Notes under the pieces: model-generated | What the model saw: only the letters and a program-made list of their open reading frames with translations | What the model was told of the DNA's origin: nothing | Database searches by the model: none | Made by a program: the position numbers and the translations under genes | Shown here: positions 34,011 to 46,403 of the stretch, piece by piece | How positions within the stretch are numbered: position 1 is the stretch's first letter | How the letters are laid out: the number at the start of each line of letters is the position of its first letter | Source: Trichostrongylus colubriformis | Taxonomy: Eukaryota; Nematoda; Chromadorea; Rhabditida; Trichostrongylidae | Reading direction: 5' to 3' | Assembly: GCA_963978905.1 (NCBI GenBank) | Contig: OZ022259.1 | Coordinates: 44,906,727 to 44,970,726 of the forward strand | DNA length: 64,000 nucleotides

Positions 34011-35482
34011 TTTGTTGGTACCAGTTGGGAAGGCGCACACTACTGCGCGCGTCACACATAGAAGCATGCTAAATGGGCTTGATCGCATCAATCGATCAGT
34101 ATCATCATTCAAACGGTTCGCAGAAGCAGGGAATTCGCTAAAACGGAAAAAGGGAACAAAATCCCTCCCGTCAATCTTGTCCTTTCGCATCAGTCGATAC
34201 CGCCCATTTTCCATGCTTCCATGTGTGACGCGCCAGTCCAACTGGTATGTAAAATCCAGGATCCAATCTTTGCTGTGACGTGAGATATTAATTCCACGCT
34301 ATTCGCCTTTCGAGGCTCCTGATAAGCCCTTATCAGTCACTATCACTTCCGTTCCCTCACCATTGATGTTCCCTTACCATCCCCTATATCACTTTAAAAA
34401 TTCAGAATCCCGGCTTTGCTGCAACGCGGGATATGAATTTCGGGGCAAACACACACACCAACAGACACGCTTAGCCGAATATATACTTATAGTAGGATAT
34501 TATTCAGAAGTGCTCATTTACTTAGGGTCGTACAGCATAGGTTACTGACAATTATTAAGGATAAAGCGGAGATAACACCTTCATACAGTGTTGCCCCGTC
34601 AGATCACATAGTTTCTCCTCCCCATCTGGACCCTTTCATAATTGAATGATTCAAGTAAATCCTGAATTTCAATATCAACCAGCATTGTGCATAACTCAAT
34701 ATGCTACGAAGGTGCTGGAACAACGCAACATTCTTTAATGGGCATGAACCGGATTCCAGGTCCACTGATTCAGAGCTCTCCACGTCTGCCTATTTCACTA
34801 GCGTCTTCTACCAAAATCAATTTGCTATTACATTATATGAACGAGTACTCATTTTTATACGACACTTGAGCCGAATTAGTCAGTGAGACTATCGGAGACC
34901 TTTCTAATCGGTGAAGGGCAAAGAGGATGAGCAAAACACTTGGAGCCATCACCATTACACTGAGGCAGTAAATGGACGATGAAGGTTAATGGCTGCGCGA
35001 AAGCAAAAAAAAAAACTAACAAGGGAAGGATATCAAAACGAATTGGCCATTTGCAACGAGACACATATCACTCAATCGGCTTTTGGACGGCGATTGCAAA
35101 TCTGTCTTCATATCTGCCAAACGTATTTTTTGAAGGGAGTTATGGACGTTTATCTGAATACATAGATAATACTGTTGTATTACATGATACGTTCGGAAGC
35201 CCATAGCGCGCGAGCCAGACGATTTGTGCGAAACCGGTGTGATTCTCGTGTTCAAGGAATCAAATCACTCTATGGAACAAGTTTTTAGCCAATTCGAGAA
35301 TTCGACCAAACTTCTGATAAAATTTATGGGCTATCGTTTGGCAACGCTTTGGACAAACGAGAAATCATTGACCCTTGCCGGGCAAATGCCCTTATTTTGC
35401 GCTTGTTACGTGCATTTGATGTCATAAGCATATGTAATAGATATGTTCAGGTTATCTTTGTCATGGTCGATTTCTTTTTATA
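34011..35482. other. Intergenic stretch with family T repeat piece at 35245-35430
   Basis: AATCAAATCACTCTATGG, GAGAATTCGACCAAACTTCTG and GGGCAAATGCCCTTATTTTGCGC correspond in the reverse orientation to parts of 16390-16500 and 53820-53960. No gene is recognised. Confidence 0.4.
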
Positions 35483-36477
35483 TTGGGTTGCTCTGTGTTT
35501 CAGAACGTTCTGTTCACCTTTCGACAGAGCTTTTTCTGCTCTACAAAGCGCTGCCATCTGCATTTCGTTCCTTCGATTACCTAACATTTATGAGGTTTGG
35601 GGAATGAAGTAATCTGAAGGCAAAAATTCGTTTTTCCACATTTCCTCTTCTTCGTCTGTCATCGAGATCAAAAAATGTATGCGCATCTCTCTTCGACAGA
35701 GCTCTTTCAGCTCTACAAAACGGCTTCATTTGTTTTTGATCGTTTGATTGTTTATTATTTTGAAGGTTAGAAATGGAGTAATTTGTAGGGAAAAATCTGC
35801 ACGTTTGGCCCATCGAGGTCCAAAGAAGTCAGATGAAATCAAATGAGAGAAAAAGACATCCCTGAGCCATCTCCTGTTATAATTCAGTGGTTCCTCGTAC
35901 GATAAAAGTGTTGGGCAAAATTTCGATTTTTTTGTAAGAAAAAGTGCGGGTGGGCTTTTACGTGTTCACCATTTCTAAGCCTCAGGAATATCATGAAAGT
36001 ATTTAAAAGTCTAGTGGTATCATCATCTAGAGCAAAACAGCTCTATCGAATGCATACGTGAATATTCACTCCAATTGCGATTGTACGCGAGGAACAGAAG
36101 ATACCGAAGGCGCACAATTTTGCTGAGTACTGCATTTGTAAGCCTTGAAAACAGCAAACAGCTAAGCAATTCAATTAACAAGCAATGCTATCTAATAGAG
36201 CTACGAAAGCTCTATCGAAAACATATGCGCATACATTTTTGCCCTCGATGGCTGACGAAGGAGGGGAAATGTCGAGGGTGCGAATTTTTACCTCCAGATT
36301 ACTTCATTTCTAAACGTCATAAATATTAAGCAATCAAAGGAATCGACAAACAAATAGCTACGTTTTGTGAGCAGAAAAAGCTCTATTGAACTCGCATATA
36401 AGCTTTGTCGAAAGATGAAGAGATTGTTGTGAATCAAAGGGAACAAAAAAGCGGCGGGAACTTATTCCTCCACCCAA
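35483..36477. mobile_element. Giant multi-hairpin element, family H, copy A (995 bp)
   Basis: The left end is TA|TTGGGTTGCTC and the right end is CTTATTCCTCCACCCAA. Inside, the motif TTTCGACAGAGCTTTTTCTG followed by CTCTACAAA recurs on the left half, and its complement (AGCTCTATCGAA preceded by GTAGAGC or similar) on the right half, about every 150-175 bp. The left arm has diverged and the element is shorter than copy E. It encodes nothing. Confidence 0.7.
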
Positions 36478-37726
36478 TGGAAAACTTCAAAATTACTTCT
36501 TGCCTCATGAGCACCCAGGACGAGGTCGTACTTTGTTTTGGAAGATGGGCTCGTACTTAGAATTGTAGGGCATCGTTTTTCAAAAATTTTCTTCGGTCAC
36601 CCCTCACACCTTTCAGAAAAAGCCATGCACCGTTGAAGAAATTTTGTAGTTGGCCGATCGATATCTTGAAAGGTCGTCAACCGTCCACACTTTGTACTAT
36701 TGAGCAGTGATATAGTTATCAACTGTCTTTTCTTGGGGAAGGAAGACGGCGTTTCTGAGGCGGCGTCAACCGCGAGGGAGGGGGGGGGGGGGGAGGGTGG
36801 AGGGAGAGGAGATCGTCGGAGAGGTGGAGATGAGGAAGGTTGTATTTTTATGAATTCATGCATTGCCGAGGGGTGTCGGTTAGAAATTCCCCCATTTATT
36901 GAGGGATAGTCGTATTTCTCGAAAATTTTTTTTCTAACACCAGACTCGACTCCGTTTCAGAGCCATACTATGTGACCTGTTACATTGTGTACTTTTCTGC
37001 CTCTACTGGACGTCTACAATTTTTCATCGGTCTTTCTTCTGTGATTTTATCATCCTCAGACATCAAAATTGATCTTTGAATGCGATAGCTGTGCCTTTAA
37101 CCAGCTCAGACGTCAGAAGCTTTGCACGTATAAGCGCATAAGTTGGTGATCCTTACACCATGCCAAAGATTTCCCTTTTGCACACCCACTTCCTTTCTTC
37201 TTTTTCAACTTTTGCTCCTAAATATTTTTTGCACGTAGTTTAGTGATAGAACTGCTTGGAATTTCCAAACTACCCCGCCCTATGTATGACCGATAGCTGG
37301 ACTCGATATTGTGCTCCCCGAACAGAAAAAATGACATTGACAGTTTTTTATCGACTGGCGTCATCACAGTTAGGAGAGAGATTGAGCTTTTGTGTATCTT
37401 TCTCCGTCTATGAAGAGCCCTTGTGCACACTGACACTCGCTGATCCACTTCCGTCCAGTGAATACCAGAGCTTTCACGGAGACTGGTACATCTTGGACGG
37501 AGGTACATAGGTTATTGGGCAACCGCAAATGGTTTCATTACCACAGTCGTGATTGTAATTAAATTTCCGATCCACCCAAGCTGACCAAGCACTTCACTCA
37601 TCAAAAGTCGGCTAAAACTAATTAGAAACGCCTAGAAACTTAAATATTTCAGATGATCACCAAGTGGCTCCAACAGAGTCACTGCATGGACCAAGTTTGC
37701 CGATTCCCTTACGACCTATTAAAGTA
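36478..37726. other. Intergenic stretch with a G-rich tract at 36777-36830
   Basis: A purine run (GAGGGAGGGGGGGGGGGGGA and following GGAGGTGGAGATGAG) lies here. Open frames at 37218-37510 on both strands overlap and resemble no family. Confidence 0.35.
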
Positions 37727-38967
37727 GTGGGTTGAGGAATAAGTTCCCGAGGTTTTCTTTAACCCCGTTTTTCACATTGATTCCTTCAACTTTCGACGAA
37801 GCTCATATAAGCTTTCAATAGAGCTTTTTTTGTCCTACAATAGGGTGCTAGTTGGTTTTCGATTCCTTCGACTACCCAATATTTATGAGATTTGGAAATG
37901 AAGTAAGCTGAAGGCAAAAATTGGCACTCTCGACACTTCGCCTTCCTCGTCTGCCATCGGGATCAAAAAATTTATGCGCATGTGTTTTAGACAGGGCTTT
38001 TTAAGCTCTACAGAATTGTACTATCTTATGTTCAAATCGCTCAACTTTTTGCTGTTTTTAAGACTCACAAATGCAGTACTCGCAAAAGTGTGCACTTTCG
38101 TTATCTTCTCTTCCTCGCCTACCATCGAGATTGGAGAGGATGTGCATATATGCATTCGGTAGGGCTTTTTTCGCTCTATAAGATGAGATCACTCTCTTTT
38201 TGTATCCTTTTATATTTTAGCATGTAGGAATAAGTTTGCACCTGTTCTTCAATTCAAAATCGCGTGATGAAAATGAATTTTTTGACATAGTGTTTTGTAC
38301 CTTTCGATGGAACTCTTTTCGCTCTACAAGATTGTGCTCACGGTTTTTGTTCGAATTAATTTTTGCGTTTTTTAAATCATTTGAAATTCGACGAAACCGA
38401 GCATTTTCCACACCATGTGATAGAAATGCCGATTTCGTCGACTTTCAAATGATCTAAAAAACGCAAAAATTAATTCGAACAAAAACCGTGAGCACAATCT
38501 TGTAGAGCGAAAAGAGCTCTATCGAGCGATACGAAACGATCTGCCAAAAATTTCGTTTTCATTATGCAATTTTAAGTTGAAAAACAGATGGAAACTTATT
38601 CCTACATGCTAAAATATGAGAGGATACAAAAGAAGAGTGGTATCATCTTGTAAAGCAAGAAAAGCTCTGTCGAATGCGTAGATGCACATTCTCTTCGATC
38701 TCGATGGTAGACGAGGAAGAGAAGATAACGGAAGTGCACACTTCTGCGAGTTTTGCATTTGTGAGGCTTAAAAACAGCAAAAAGTTGAGCGATTTGAACA
38801 TAAGATAGTACCATTCTGTAGAGCTGAAAAAGCTCTATCAAAAACACTTGCGCATAAACTTTTTGAATTCGATGGCAGACGAGGAAGGCGAAGTGTCGAG
38901 AGTGCCAATATTTGCCTCCAGCTTACTTTATTTCCAAACCTCATAAATATTGGGTAGTCGAAGCAAC
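37727..38967. mobile_element. Giant multi-hairpin element, family H, copy B (right end missing)
   Basis: It starts at GTGGGTTGAGGAATAAG near 37727 and is palindromic about a centre near 38420, where CGACTTTCAAATGAT faces ATCATTTGAAATTCG. At least three AGAGCTTTTT..GCTCTA units lie on the left, with their complements on the right. The right arm stops at about 38967 (TATTGGGTAGTCGAAG), where the left arm would still have about 140 bp to go, and family V sequence begins. Confidence 0.75.
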
Positions 38968-38974
38968 GCTTCGT

Positions 38975-39260
38975 CTGTTTGTACGTCCCTCCGTCCGTCC
39001 GTCCGTCTGTCACAAAATTAGGTACTGTATGAAAAACGACCTGTGGGATGGGGACAAGTGTGGTAGTAGGGCGGGGCGTGCTCTGCGTTGCTCGGTTTCC
39101 AGATCGAAAATTGTGAAATGGGTTCGAGTGTGACCCGAACGTGGGGAGAAGATAGATTTAGGTCAGCGATTTTTTTCGAGGCATGAAAGAGGCATGGGCC
39201 CAGTGGGCTCTTGATTCATAACGGATTCGGAGCGAAAAACTATGAGGGCTACTATTCAGG
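38975..39260. repeat. Dispersed repeat family V, copy 1
   Basis: This begins with a GTCC-rich array (TACGTCCCTCCGTCCGTCCG), then TCTGTCACAAAATTAGGTAC, AAAACGACCTGTGGGATGGG and GGCGGGGCGTGC, and later CGGTTTCCAGATCGAAAATTG. Copies with the same order start at 39345 and 52375. Confidence 0.65.
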
Positions 39261-39344
39261 AAACTTCGTGAAACTCAATTACCTCTCGTACCAGTCTGTA
39301 AATATCACAAATATTCACACGTATTCTTATTCCTACTGTATGCA

Positions 39345-39905
39345 TAAAACGCCTCGTCTTTCTGTACGTCCGTCCGTCTCTTCACCCGCCCGTCTGTTAC
39401 GAAATTGGATATTATATGAAGGACGACTTGCGTAAATGGGGCAAAGTTTGGGATGGGCATGGGACAAGAGGTAAAGACCATACATGGACCTAGTTCAGCT
39501 CTGCCCACGGTGGGTGTGGCGTGCACTGGGATGTTTCGTTTTCAGACCGAGAATTGCAAATCGGTTTCCGGTATTACTAAAACGTGGGAGAAAGGCGGAT
39601 TAAGGTCGGGAATGAGTTTTGTAAAGTCATGAAAGAGGCCTGGGTACAGTGGGCAGAGCGCACCCTGAGTGAAGGTCCGTACAGCAGAAATTCATAACTC
39701 GGTTCCAGCCTTAAGACCACGAAAAATTGGCAGAAATAAACAATGTCCAAGTTATCTTTAACACACTTAAAATTTGAGAAAACTCGCCCCCAATGGGCGG
39801 GGCGCGATGTGGTGGTGGGTATTGAGTAAATTCATAAAAAAGCAATTCCGATCGACCCGCTGTCGTTCATGACGTAACGCGCACAGTAATGTGAGCCAGT
39901 CAGCT
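39345..39905. repeat. Dispersed repeat family V, copy 2
   Basis: CGTCTTTCTGTACGTCCGTC, CTGTTACGAAATTGGATATT, GGGTGTGGCGTGCACTGGGA and CGTTTTCAGACCGAGAATTG repeat the order of copy 1. It then continues through AAGCAATTCCGATCGACC and GCGCACAGTAATG, which copy 1 lacks but the copy at 52375-52780 has. Confidence 0.65.
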
Positions 39906-40829
39906 GGTCTATTAATAAACCATGATGTGATGATGTACAGGAATAACTGTGCGTTGCGTTTTTCCCTTGCTTGTCTCTTTACATTCCTATCGTTTCAGCA
40001 CGATGCAGTGAAGCCCGTAGCCATGATTGCTTTGAAACACACTTCACGATAATCATAGGTATTAGTCGAGCTTCCTCCTCGATACGATATATCCTTGGGT
40101 AACTATTCAGGATACTCTCCTTTTGCTTCTCCACGATGCGCCATCACAGCACCGTGCGCTCGCTCCAATCCACTCCGACCTCACTCACTTGAGCTTGCTT
40201 ATTAGTCAGTTCGGCTAGAGGTGTGGTAAGGGTTCGTGCAGGGATGGCAACTCCAGGATGGCGCATGATAATCGTGGGTGAGTCAAAGAGGGAAGGGGGG
40301 GGGCAACTTGAATAGTTACCGCAGGGTCCCTCGTCCCAGATCTATTTATTTATTCCATGTGGGGGTACACATGAAATAATTCGACTAACAAATCGAATGA
40401 CAATGCATCCAAGTTAGTAACCAATTAGAACACAAAGATGTACTGAGAGAAGAAGAAAAGAAGATTCAAAACAACTAAAACAGTCCAAAAAAAAACAGTC
40501 AAGCAAAACTAGATACCCTGAATGCAGAGGATTGTAAGAAGTCTTTACTTGAGGAATCGATGCAAGATGCGCTTGAATTGGACTACGGTTTAAGGTACAG
40601 GGAATTTTTTGATTAACTTGAGAATTCTGTTACAGCTGTGGCGGTAACGAACTTGACCTAACATCGGTTCTAGTTCTTCCCACAGAAAACTTGTGCTTTT
40701 CTCCCCTCGTATTGAAACATCAAATGGTAAAGAAACTCTGATTATTGACATCGAATTTCTCTGTGATTATTTTAAATAGGGTTGCAAAATCGAGCATCTT
40801 TCGTATGCACGAAGAGAATCGCGGCCTAG

Positions 40830-40859
40830 TATTTCATTTCATTTCATTTCATTTCATTT
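40830..40859. repeat. (ATTTC)n microsatellite
   Basis: The five-base unit is repeated about five to six times without interruption. Confidence 0.85.
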
Positions 40860-41344
40860 GCAAGTCGACTAATCTGGTTATCGCGAGGTGTGCTCTTCCC
40901 TTTCCGTACACTTTTTTCGATCCGTCACTGTTATTGGACGTCACGACATCCTTCACTTCTTTTATTGCCGTGCTAGTACTCACCGTGACAGCAGTTAGAG
41001 TGGTGATCGGAAACTGCGTGGTCAGCTTTTTTCCTTTCCTGTTCAATCTCTCTCTTCCATGGTTTTTCATCCTCAACATTACTCTTTTTGACTGATAAAT
41101 GTTCCTTTCTTTTCCATAATCATAGCCGGCCTTATCATCGGTTACTCAGTAGGATCTGAATGCAAGGCACTGGAGAAGCTGTTTTTCAAATTCTGTTTCT
41201 AAATATTAAGGCACTTCAATTTTTGTTGTTTAGCTCTTCTCATACTTTCATTTTGTCATGGTCTGTAATCCCAAAGTTTTTTGAACTACTCTTGCGCACA
41301 CCACTTGGTGTATTGGATAAATAAATAACCGAATAAATAAAGAA

Positions 41345-41345
41345 G

Positions 41346-41381
<36 letters not shown>
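41345..41381. repeat. (AAAT)n microsatellite
   Basis: About nine uninterrupted AAAT units. The surrounding 40.0-41.9 kb holds no gene I recognise. The 116-codon plus frame at 40745-41095 includes the ATTTC microsatellite and looks non-coding. Confidence 0.85.
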
Positions 41382-41944
41382 AAGTAATCATCATGCATCA
41401 GTGTTATGGAGGCAGTGTTTACTTTTACGAAACCCTTCTATGCTGCTTTTCCACTCCCTCTCGAGTCCGTCAGCTTTGGTTTTTGGCAGATCCGGTTATT
41501 TTCATCCATATGATTCAGCTCACTACCTCCTTTGTATAGGTGAGCAAATCCTTCTTATCCGGCTTCGGCTGTTCTAGCCGCTTGAGCGTATTTGTTCTTT
41601 TGCTGGCATGGTCGTTCACAGCAAAAGGTTTTAAGAGATCAACATGACTTTTTTCCGAGGAAATGGACACTGAAATTTTATCCAAATGTGTATTGAACAA
41701 TGTGAGACTTGCAAAATTCATTCCAAAAGACTCAAAAAGTCTTCCACAATTGAAAATTTATTTTTTGCAATCGATTTTGTGAAAGCCTCTCTGAGTCTTT
41801 CGGAATAAATCTTGCAAGTTTCACATGATTCAATACATATTTAGATCAACATGAGGCTTCGGGGCGAGACAATCTCAGCTTAAATGCTATTATAAAAAAG
41901 GGTATAATTTTCGGCGTTGATCAATCCCTTCTGCGTGATGCGCT

Positions 41945-42030
41945 ACCCGTTCTAGTTCCATTCATAGTGTTGATGGCAGGTGAATGGGATTCGGCTATGC
42001 AATGGTTTGCGCGGGGCCAGCCGATGAACA
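41945..42030 (-). mobile_element. tRNA-derived SINE, copy 3 (headless, cut by family H)
   Basis: The tail segment (TCTAGTTCCATTCATAGTGT, GGCAGGTGAATGGGATTCGG, GGGGCCAGCCGATG) matches the same part of copies 1 and 2. The sequence then switches abruptly at 42031 to TA|TTAGGTTG, the end of a family H element, and the tRNA-like head is missing. Confidence 0.65.
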
Positions 42031-42032
42031 TA

Positions 42033-42316
42033 TTAGGTTGTGCACTATAAGTTTCTACTGTTTCTATTTTCTGTATTTCACAACATTTTCATCTTTCGAC
42101 AAAATTTATACATGTGTTCGATAGAGCTTCTTCTGGTCTATAAATCGTTACTATTCGTTTTTTGGATCTTTCAATCGTTTAATATTTATGAAGCTCAGAA
42201 TTGGAGTGAGTAGGAGGAAAAAATTCGCACTTTTGGCAATTTCCCTTTTTCGTCTACCATTGAGGTCAAAAAATATATGCATATATGTTCTGGATTAAGC
42301 TTTTTGTGCTTACAAA
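42033..42316. mobile_element. Giant multi-hairpin element, family H, copy C (left end only)
   Basis: It begins TTAGGTTGTGCAC after a TA, then shows CTTTCGACAAAATTTATACA, TTCGATAGAGCTTCTTCTGG and TATTTATGAAGCTC in the order of the left arm of copy E. It stops near 42316 after two hairpin units. Its insertion point lies inside a SINE. Confidence 0.6.
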
Positions 42317-45300
42317 GTCAGTCAGTGATAGGGGTAATGTGGGCAAGGAGAACTCCTGAAATGAGCCACGCAAATGAAAGCTACGGGGCTGAGAAGACGG
42401 TAGCGGCGAATTTTCCGATGAGAAAGAGGGCCCCGGGCTTTCTGTGAGCCGTATTCTTCAACATTCCACTTATTCTATGGATTTGCCCCTTCTTTCAGAC
42501 CGACCGGCCTCTTCTGAATGTACGCCGGTGGAGAGGTTATATTTCTCGAGTTTTCACCATTTCATTCCATTTTTCCTTCAGTTTCGCACTACTGAGCACG
42601 TTCACCTTCATATTTGATTATCCTTCCATATTTGGACTGAATTACCTCTATCACTGCCTTTCACTGCCTTCAAGGTTAGCAAAAGATTTCAGATTTGCTA
42701 GCCTGCATGTCTCGTTATCACTTTGAGCTATTTTCAATTATATTTAGTGAACAGTTTAAAGATTCAATCAGAAGGATAACTTCTGTTGTATAACTGCCTG
42801 TTGATCTTAGTACTACGAAGAGGGAATCCAGTTCTCAAGAAAGCCATTTTAACATTTTAACGCAACCTCCAGGATTTCAATACTTGAGCTCATTTTTGAG
42901 CAATTACGTTATAAATGCCAGAGGAGATTTAAGCGAGTAATTCATAGTGAAACCTAGCGGCAGCGATCGAATGCTCTGTGATTAACGTTGTCCCTTAACG
43001 GCATTTTTTTGCGTTCCTTATTCAGATTCAGCTCCCTCTTGTGACATAATCCGGTGGATCTTTGAAAAAACGTTCATCTGAAAAAATCATAAGAATTTCT
43101 GAGTTTTTCGATGAGCACTTTGTGGGATCTCGGAGTGAAGGTCGTGAGAAGGCGTCTAAGAAGAGCTTTCAGATATAAGATTTGCTTTGGGGAAAGATTT
43201 CCACAAGTTCGAGAATTGATAAGTTCAATGATAAAGCATTTCTCGAGGCTAACTTCCTAGCATCTGATTGACATCAGTTCATGTTCATCCATGAGTGCGT
43301 AAATGCTGCAGTAAAACCGTCAGCGAGTGAGTCAGCAATGTGTTCAATGTGGCGCTAAGATTTCATTCACGTTACACTTTATTCACCGGAGCCACTTAAG
43401 AACTCGCTTCTCTCATTTCTCATCAGGATGATTGATTTCTCTTTTCTTTGCTCTGTTTGGTCCAAAATTTTCAACCGCTATATAGGGGAGGAGGCTCAGA
43501 CGACCACCGTACAATATCGGAATACACCATGATACCATCCATCACTTGGTATTTTAGAAGAATTTGCGTGGGTATAGTGGATTACGTGAGCGAGAATGAC
43601 TAGCAATAAGAACGTCTTCCATCTCACATTCAGAGTGCCTGTGTTGCCTATCGCGAACGAATCACAGAATTAGGCTTTTCCCATTGCTCCTTTATGTACC
43701 TACTTCTCAATATCGAAACTGAAATTGAAAATATAAATTTGTCCGCACATCACACCAATTTCTGTGCTCTTGCCTACGTTTCCTCCAAGTTATTCACATA
43801 CCACCGCTTTCACACGCCTCTTTGCCCAAGCCTACGTTTTCAAAGGGTTGGGAGTGTTGGATTCTGAACCACGCTGTCATCCGATCCGTTCTAAGGAGTG
43901 GGTGAGCGCTAGAAGAGAGGTCTATGCAATAATGCGAGAGGTAGAGACGGATTCTTCAGATCCAAATTTCAAGATATCCTGCATTTTTTTAACCATTTTC
44001 ATATCCTACATGCTCATCCATATTATAGTCGGTTCACATTTTCGTTCTTGGAATTACTAACTCTTCGAGTCATTTGTGTTTTTGTTTTTTCTTTTCTTTT
44101 GAGTGAATTTGTAAAGCGAAATATAGAACCGGAGCCCTTTGAGCAAACTAGCGAGCTTTTTTCCTGGACACTGCAAAATAGTATATGCGAAGTACGGAAA
44201 TCGAATCACAGTTCCCTTCCATTCCGAGATATTTTCTACATTAAGTTTATGGAGTTTTGCTTTCTAGGTTCAGTCAATTTCGCGAGTTTTAGAGCATGCT
44301 CTCTCCTGTGCGCATAAATTGTGAACGCAGTCGGTTCCAGCCACTTTTTTTTGGAGCTCGTGAATTGGTGAAGGCTGACCACCAGTTTGCCTCTTCTCAT
44401 GCCTATTGATTGCCTGTAGGCCTAAGGTTCCTGGGTTCTGATCACCGGATCCCCTGGGAAAGGCCTTTTTAGGCTTCTACTGCAATTCTGTTCCATTACC
44501 CTCTCACTGAAATTGCGAATAATAAACACGAAATAAAATAATATTATAATAAACAAAATTATAATGAACATTCCAGAAGTGCTTTCCTTTTCTCATTTCA
44601 CTGTGTCGTAATTCTCTCACTAAAATTAATATGCGAATAATGCGAAATAAAATAATAATAAACGCAGTTACACTGAACATTTCAAAAGTGTCTGCCCTCC
44701 CTCATTACACTGTGGCGTAAGGCGTGCTAGGGTCGAAGATACCGAATGGGGTAATTTTGGCAGATTGTGAAATAGTTGTGGACTATGAAAGGCGAGGTAA
44801 TTAGTAGTATGGTAGTAGAGAAACATTTGAAATGTCAAGAGTACGGAAATAGTGTCCTCAAGACTTTGCATTTCATTCCTTCCTTCTTGCCCCCTCTGCA
44901 TTTCGAGCCTGTGGGGGTGGATGCAGGCGGCGAGAGGCTATGCCAGCCAGTCGCAAACGTTGAAATGCTTTCGCAGCAACTCGCTCAACAGATGGGAGTC
45001 AGCACAGCGAGAAAGCACGCTTTTCAGTGCGAGTTTCACCACACTTTATCTATTCATAACTACAGTATCCGTCCACCGAAGATATGTCTCCATAGTTCTC
45101 AATTTTTCCTCATCCACAGTGGAGCCTTTGACCATTCGGAAAAGCCGCAGAGTTCTCTGAACCGAACGTTTTTTGGATTCACAATGGTTGAAGGATTATA
45201 CGTTAAACGCTATGAACAAGTATGCAAAGGGCCATATGGGTGTTCCCAGGTCAGAACTGACATGGGTCTTATAAACTATGTATTCGCTTACTAATTATCA

Positions 45301-45540
45301 TTTTAGCCTCACATATACCGCTATCTTTTCAGTTTGAAGATCATAAGCGGACTTAATGAATTCTGTAGTACTCTTGCACATTTGGAGGTGAACGTGGTGT
45401 AATCCGATCTCCTCATCGGACATTCAGCAAACTCCACGTGCTTCAGCGTATTTTATCGCTCACCCGTTTCAAGCCAACGTCATTACTATTATAATAAATA
45501 CTGTTATTACCCATTATTACGTCATTACTATTATGACAAA
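42317..45540. other. Gene-poor stretch; unplaced open frames at 43764-44317 and 44776-45294
   Basis: Plus frame 43764-44060 contains a polar stretch (DSEPRCHPIRSKEW, REVYAIMREVETDSS) then a hydrophobic one. Frame 44776-45294 is 172 codons, the longest in the gene-poor part. Neither resembles a family I know, and no splice partner was found. Near 44395-44470 lies a weak tRNA-like string (GGTTCCTGGGTTCTGATCAC). Confidence 0.2.
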
Positions 45541-46221
45541 TACGTGGGTCACTATTTATATTTCGGGAATAAGCAATACTGCTATCATGGGAGTAAATCT
45601 GATGATTCCATCGTAAAGTTCGCCTCTTTTAACCATAGATCCCATCATCCAATTTGTCGCACGGCGCTATTTGTTCATTTTATAAATTTTTGAAAATTTC
45701 GGCGACACAAGCCTTTCTTGGTGGGTTTGTCAAATTGTGTGGGTTTCAACGGGAAAATATTTTCTGCAAATCCATGTGTTCAAGTAAAATTGAATGTTTG
45801 TTGGTGGAAATAATGTTGAGGGATGCCTCAATCTTAGGATGGGTGATTTGGCGATCTTGCTTAATCATATTGCACACAGCATCGTTGTTTTCTTAAACAA
45901 GTGCTAATTTCGGACATCCTTCATGAATCTCGTCGGACAGCGGACTACGACAACGAATGAGTTCCCTAAGCCAACGATACACTGTGGTCTTTGATGGAGC
46001 TTCATTGCCAAATTTTTTAAAAATTTTTGAACATTTCATTTTCAATTCCTGAAAAAAAACAAATTTTTCAGATGAATGTAAAATAAACAAAAAGCGCCGT
46101 ACGGCAAATTGAATGATGGGGTATATAGACAAAAAAAGGCGAACTTTACGATGAAACAATCAGATTTACTCCCATGATAACAGTATTGCCTATTCCCGAA
46201 ATATAAATAGTGACCTACGTA
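45541..46221 (-). mobile_element. Mariner-type element with very long inverted repeats (copy 2)
   Basis: The two ends match as an inverted pair over roughly 145 bp: TACGTGGGTCACTATTTATA at 45541, and TGACCTACGTA with its preceding sequence at 46211-46221. Minus frame 46159-45893 carries a mariner helix-turn-helix region, including KKFGNEAPSKTTVYRWLREL and DEIHEGCPK. A shifted frame then continues with IEASLNI-like sequence. All catalytic regions are gone. The pairing of a fragmentary transposase with long arms suggests a rearranged, non-autonomous derivative. Confidence 0.8.
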
Positions 46222-46403
46222 ATATTGTAATTTTATGGCAGAGTCACTCTTGCGTCGATTACGCAATAGCTATCACATTATCTGTCATCTTACGACCAAG
46301 TAGGTCGGCTTCTGTAAATCAGAATAAAGGTACTACAGGACCTAGCTTAAGAGTAACGTCCACGGAAAAATTAGTCCCTTTGTGCCAATATATTTATGTT
46401 ATA

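Noticed and set aside
35483..36477. CRISPR-like array because of regularly spaced repeats
   Set aside because: The units are mirrored in inverted arms, the spacers are themselves repeated between copies, and the context is eukaryotic.
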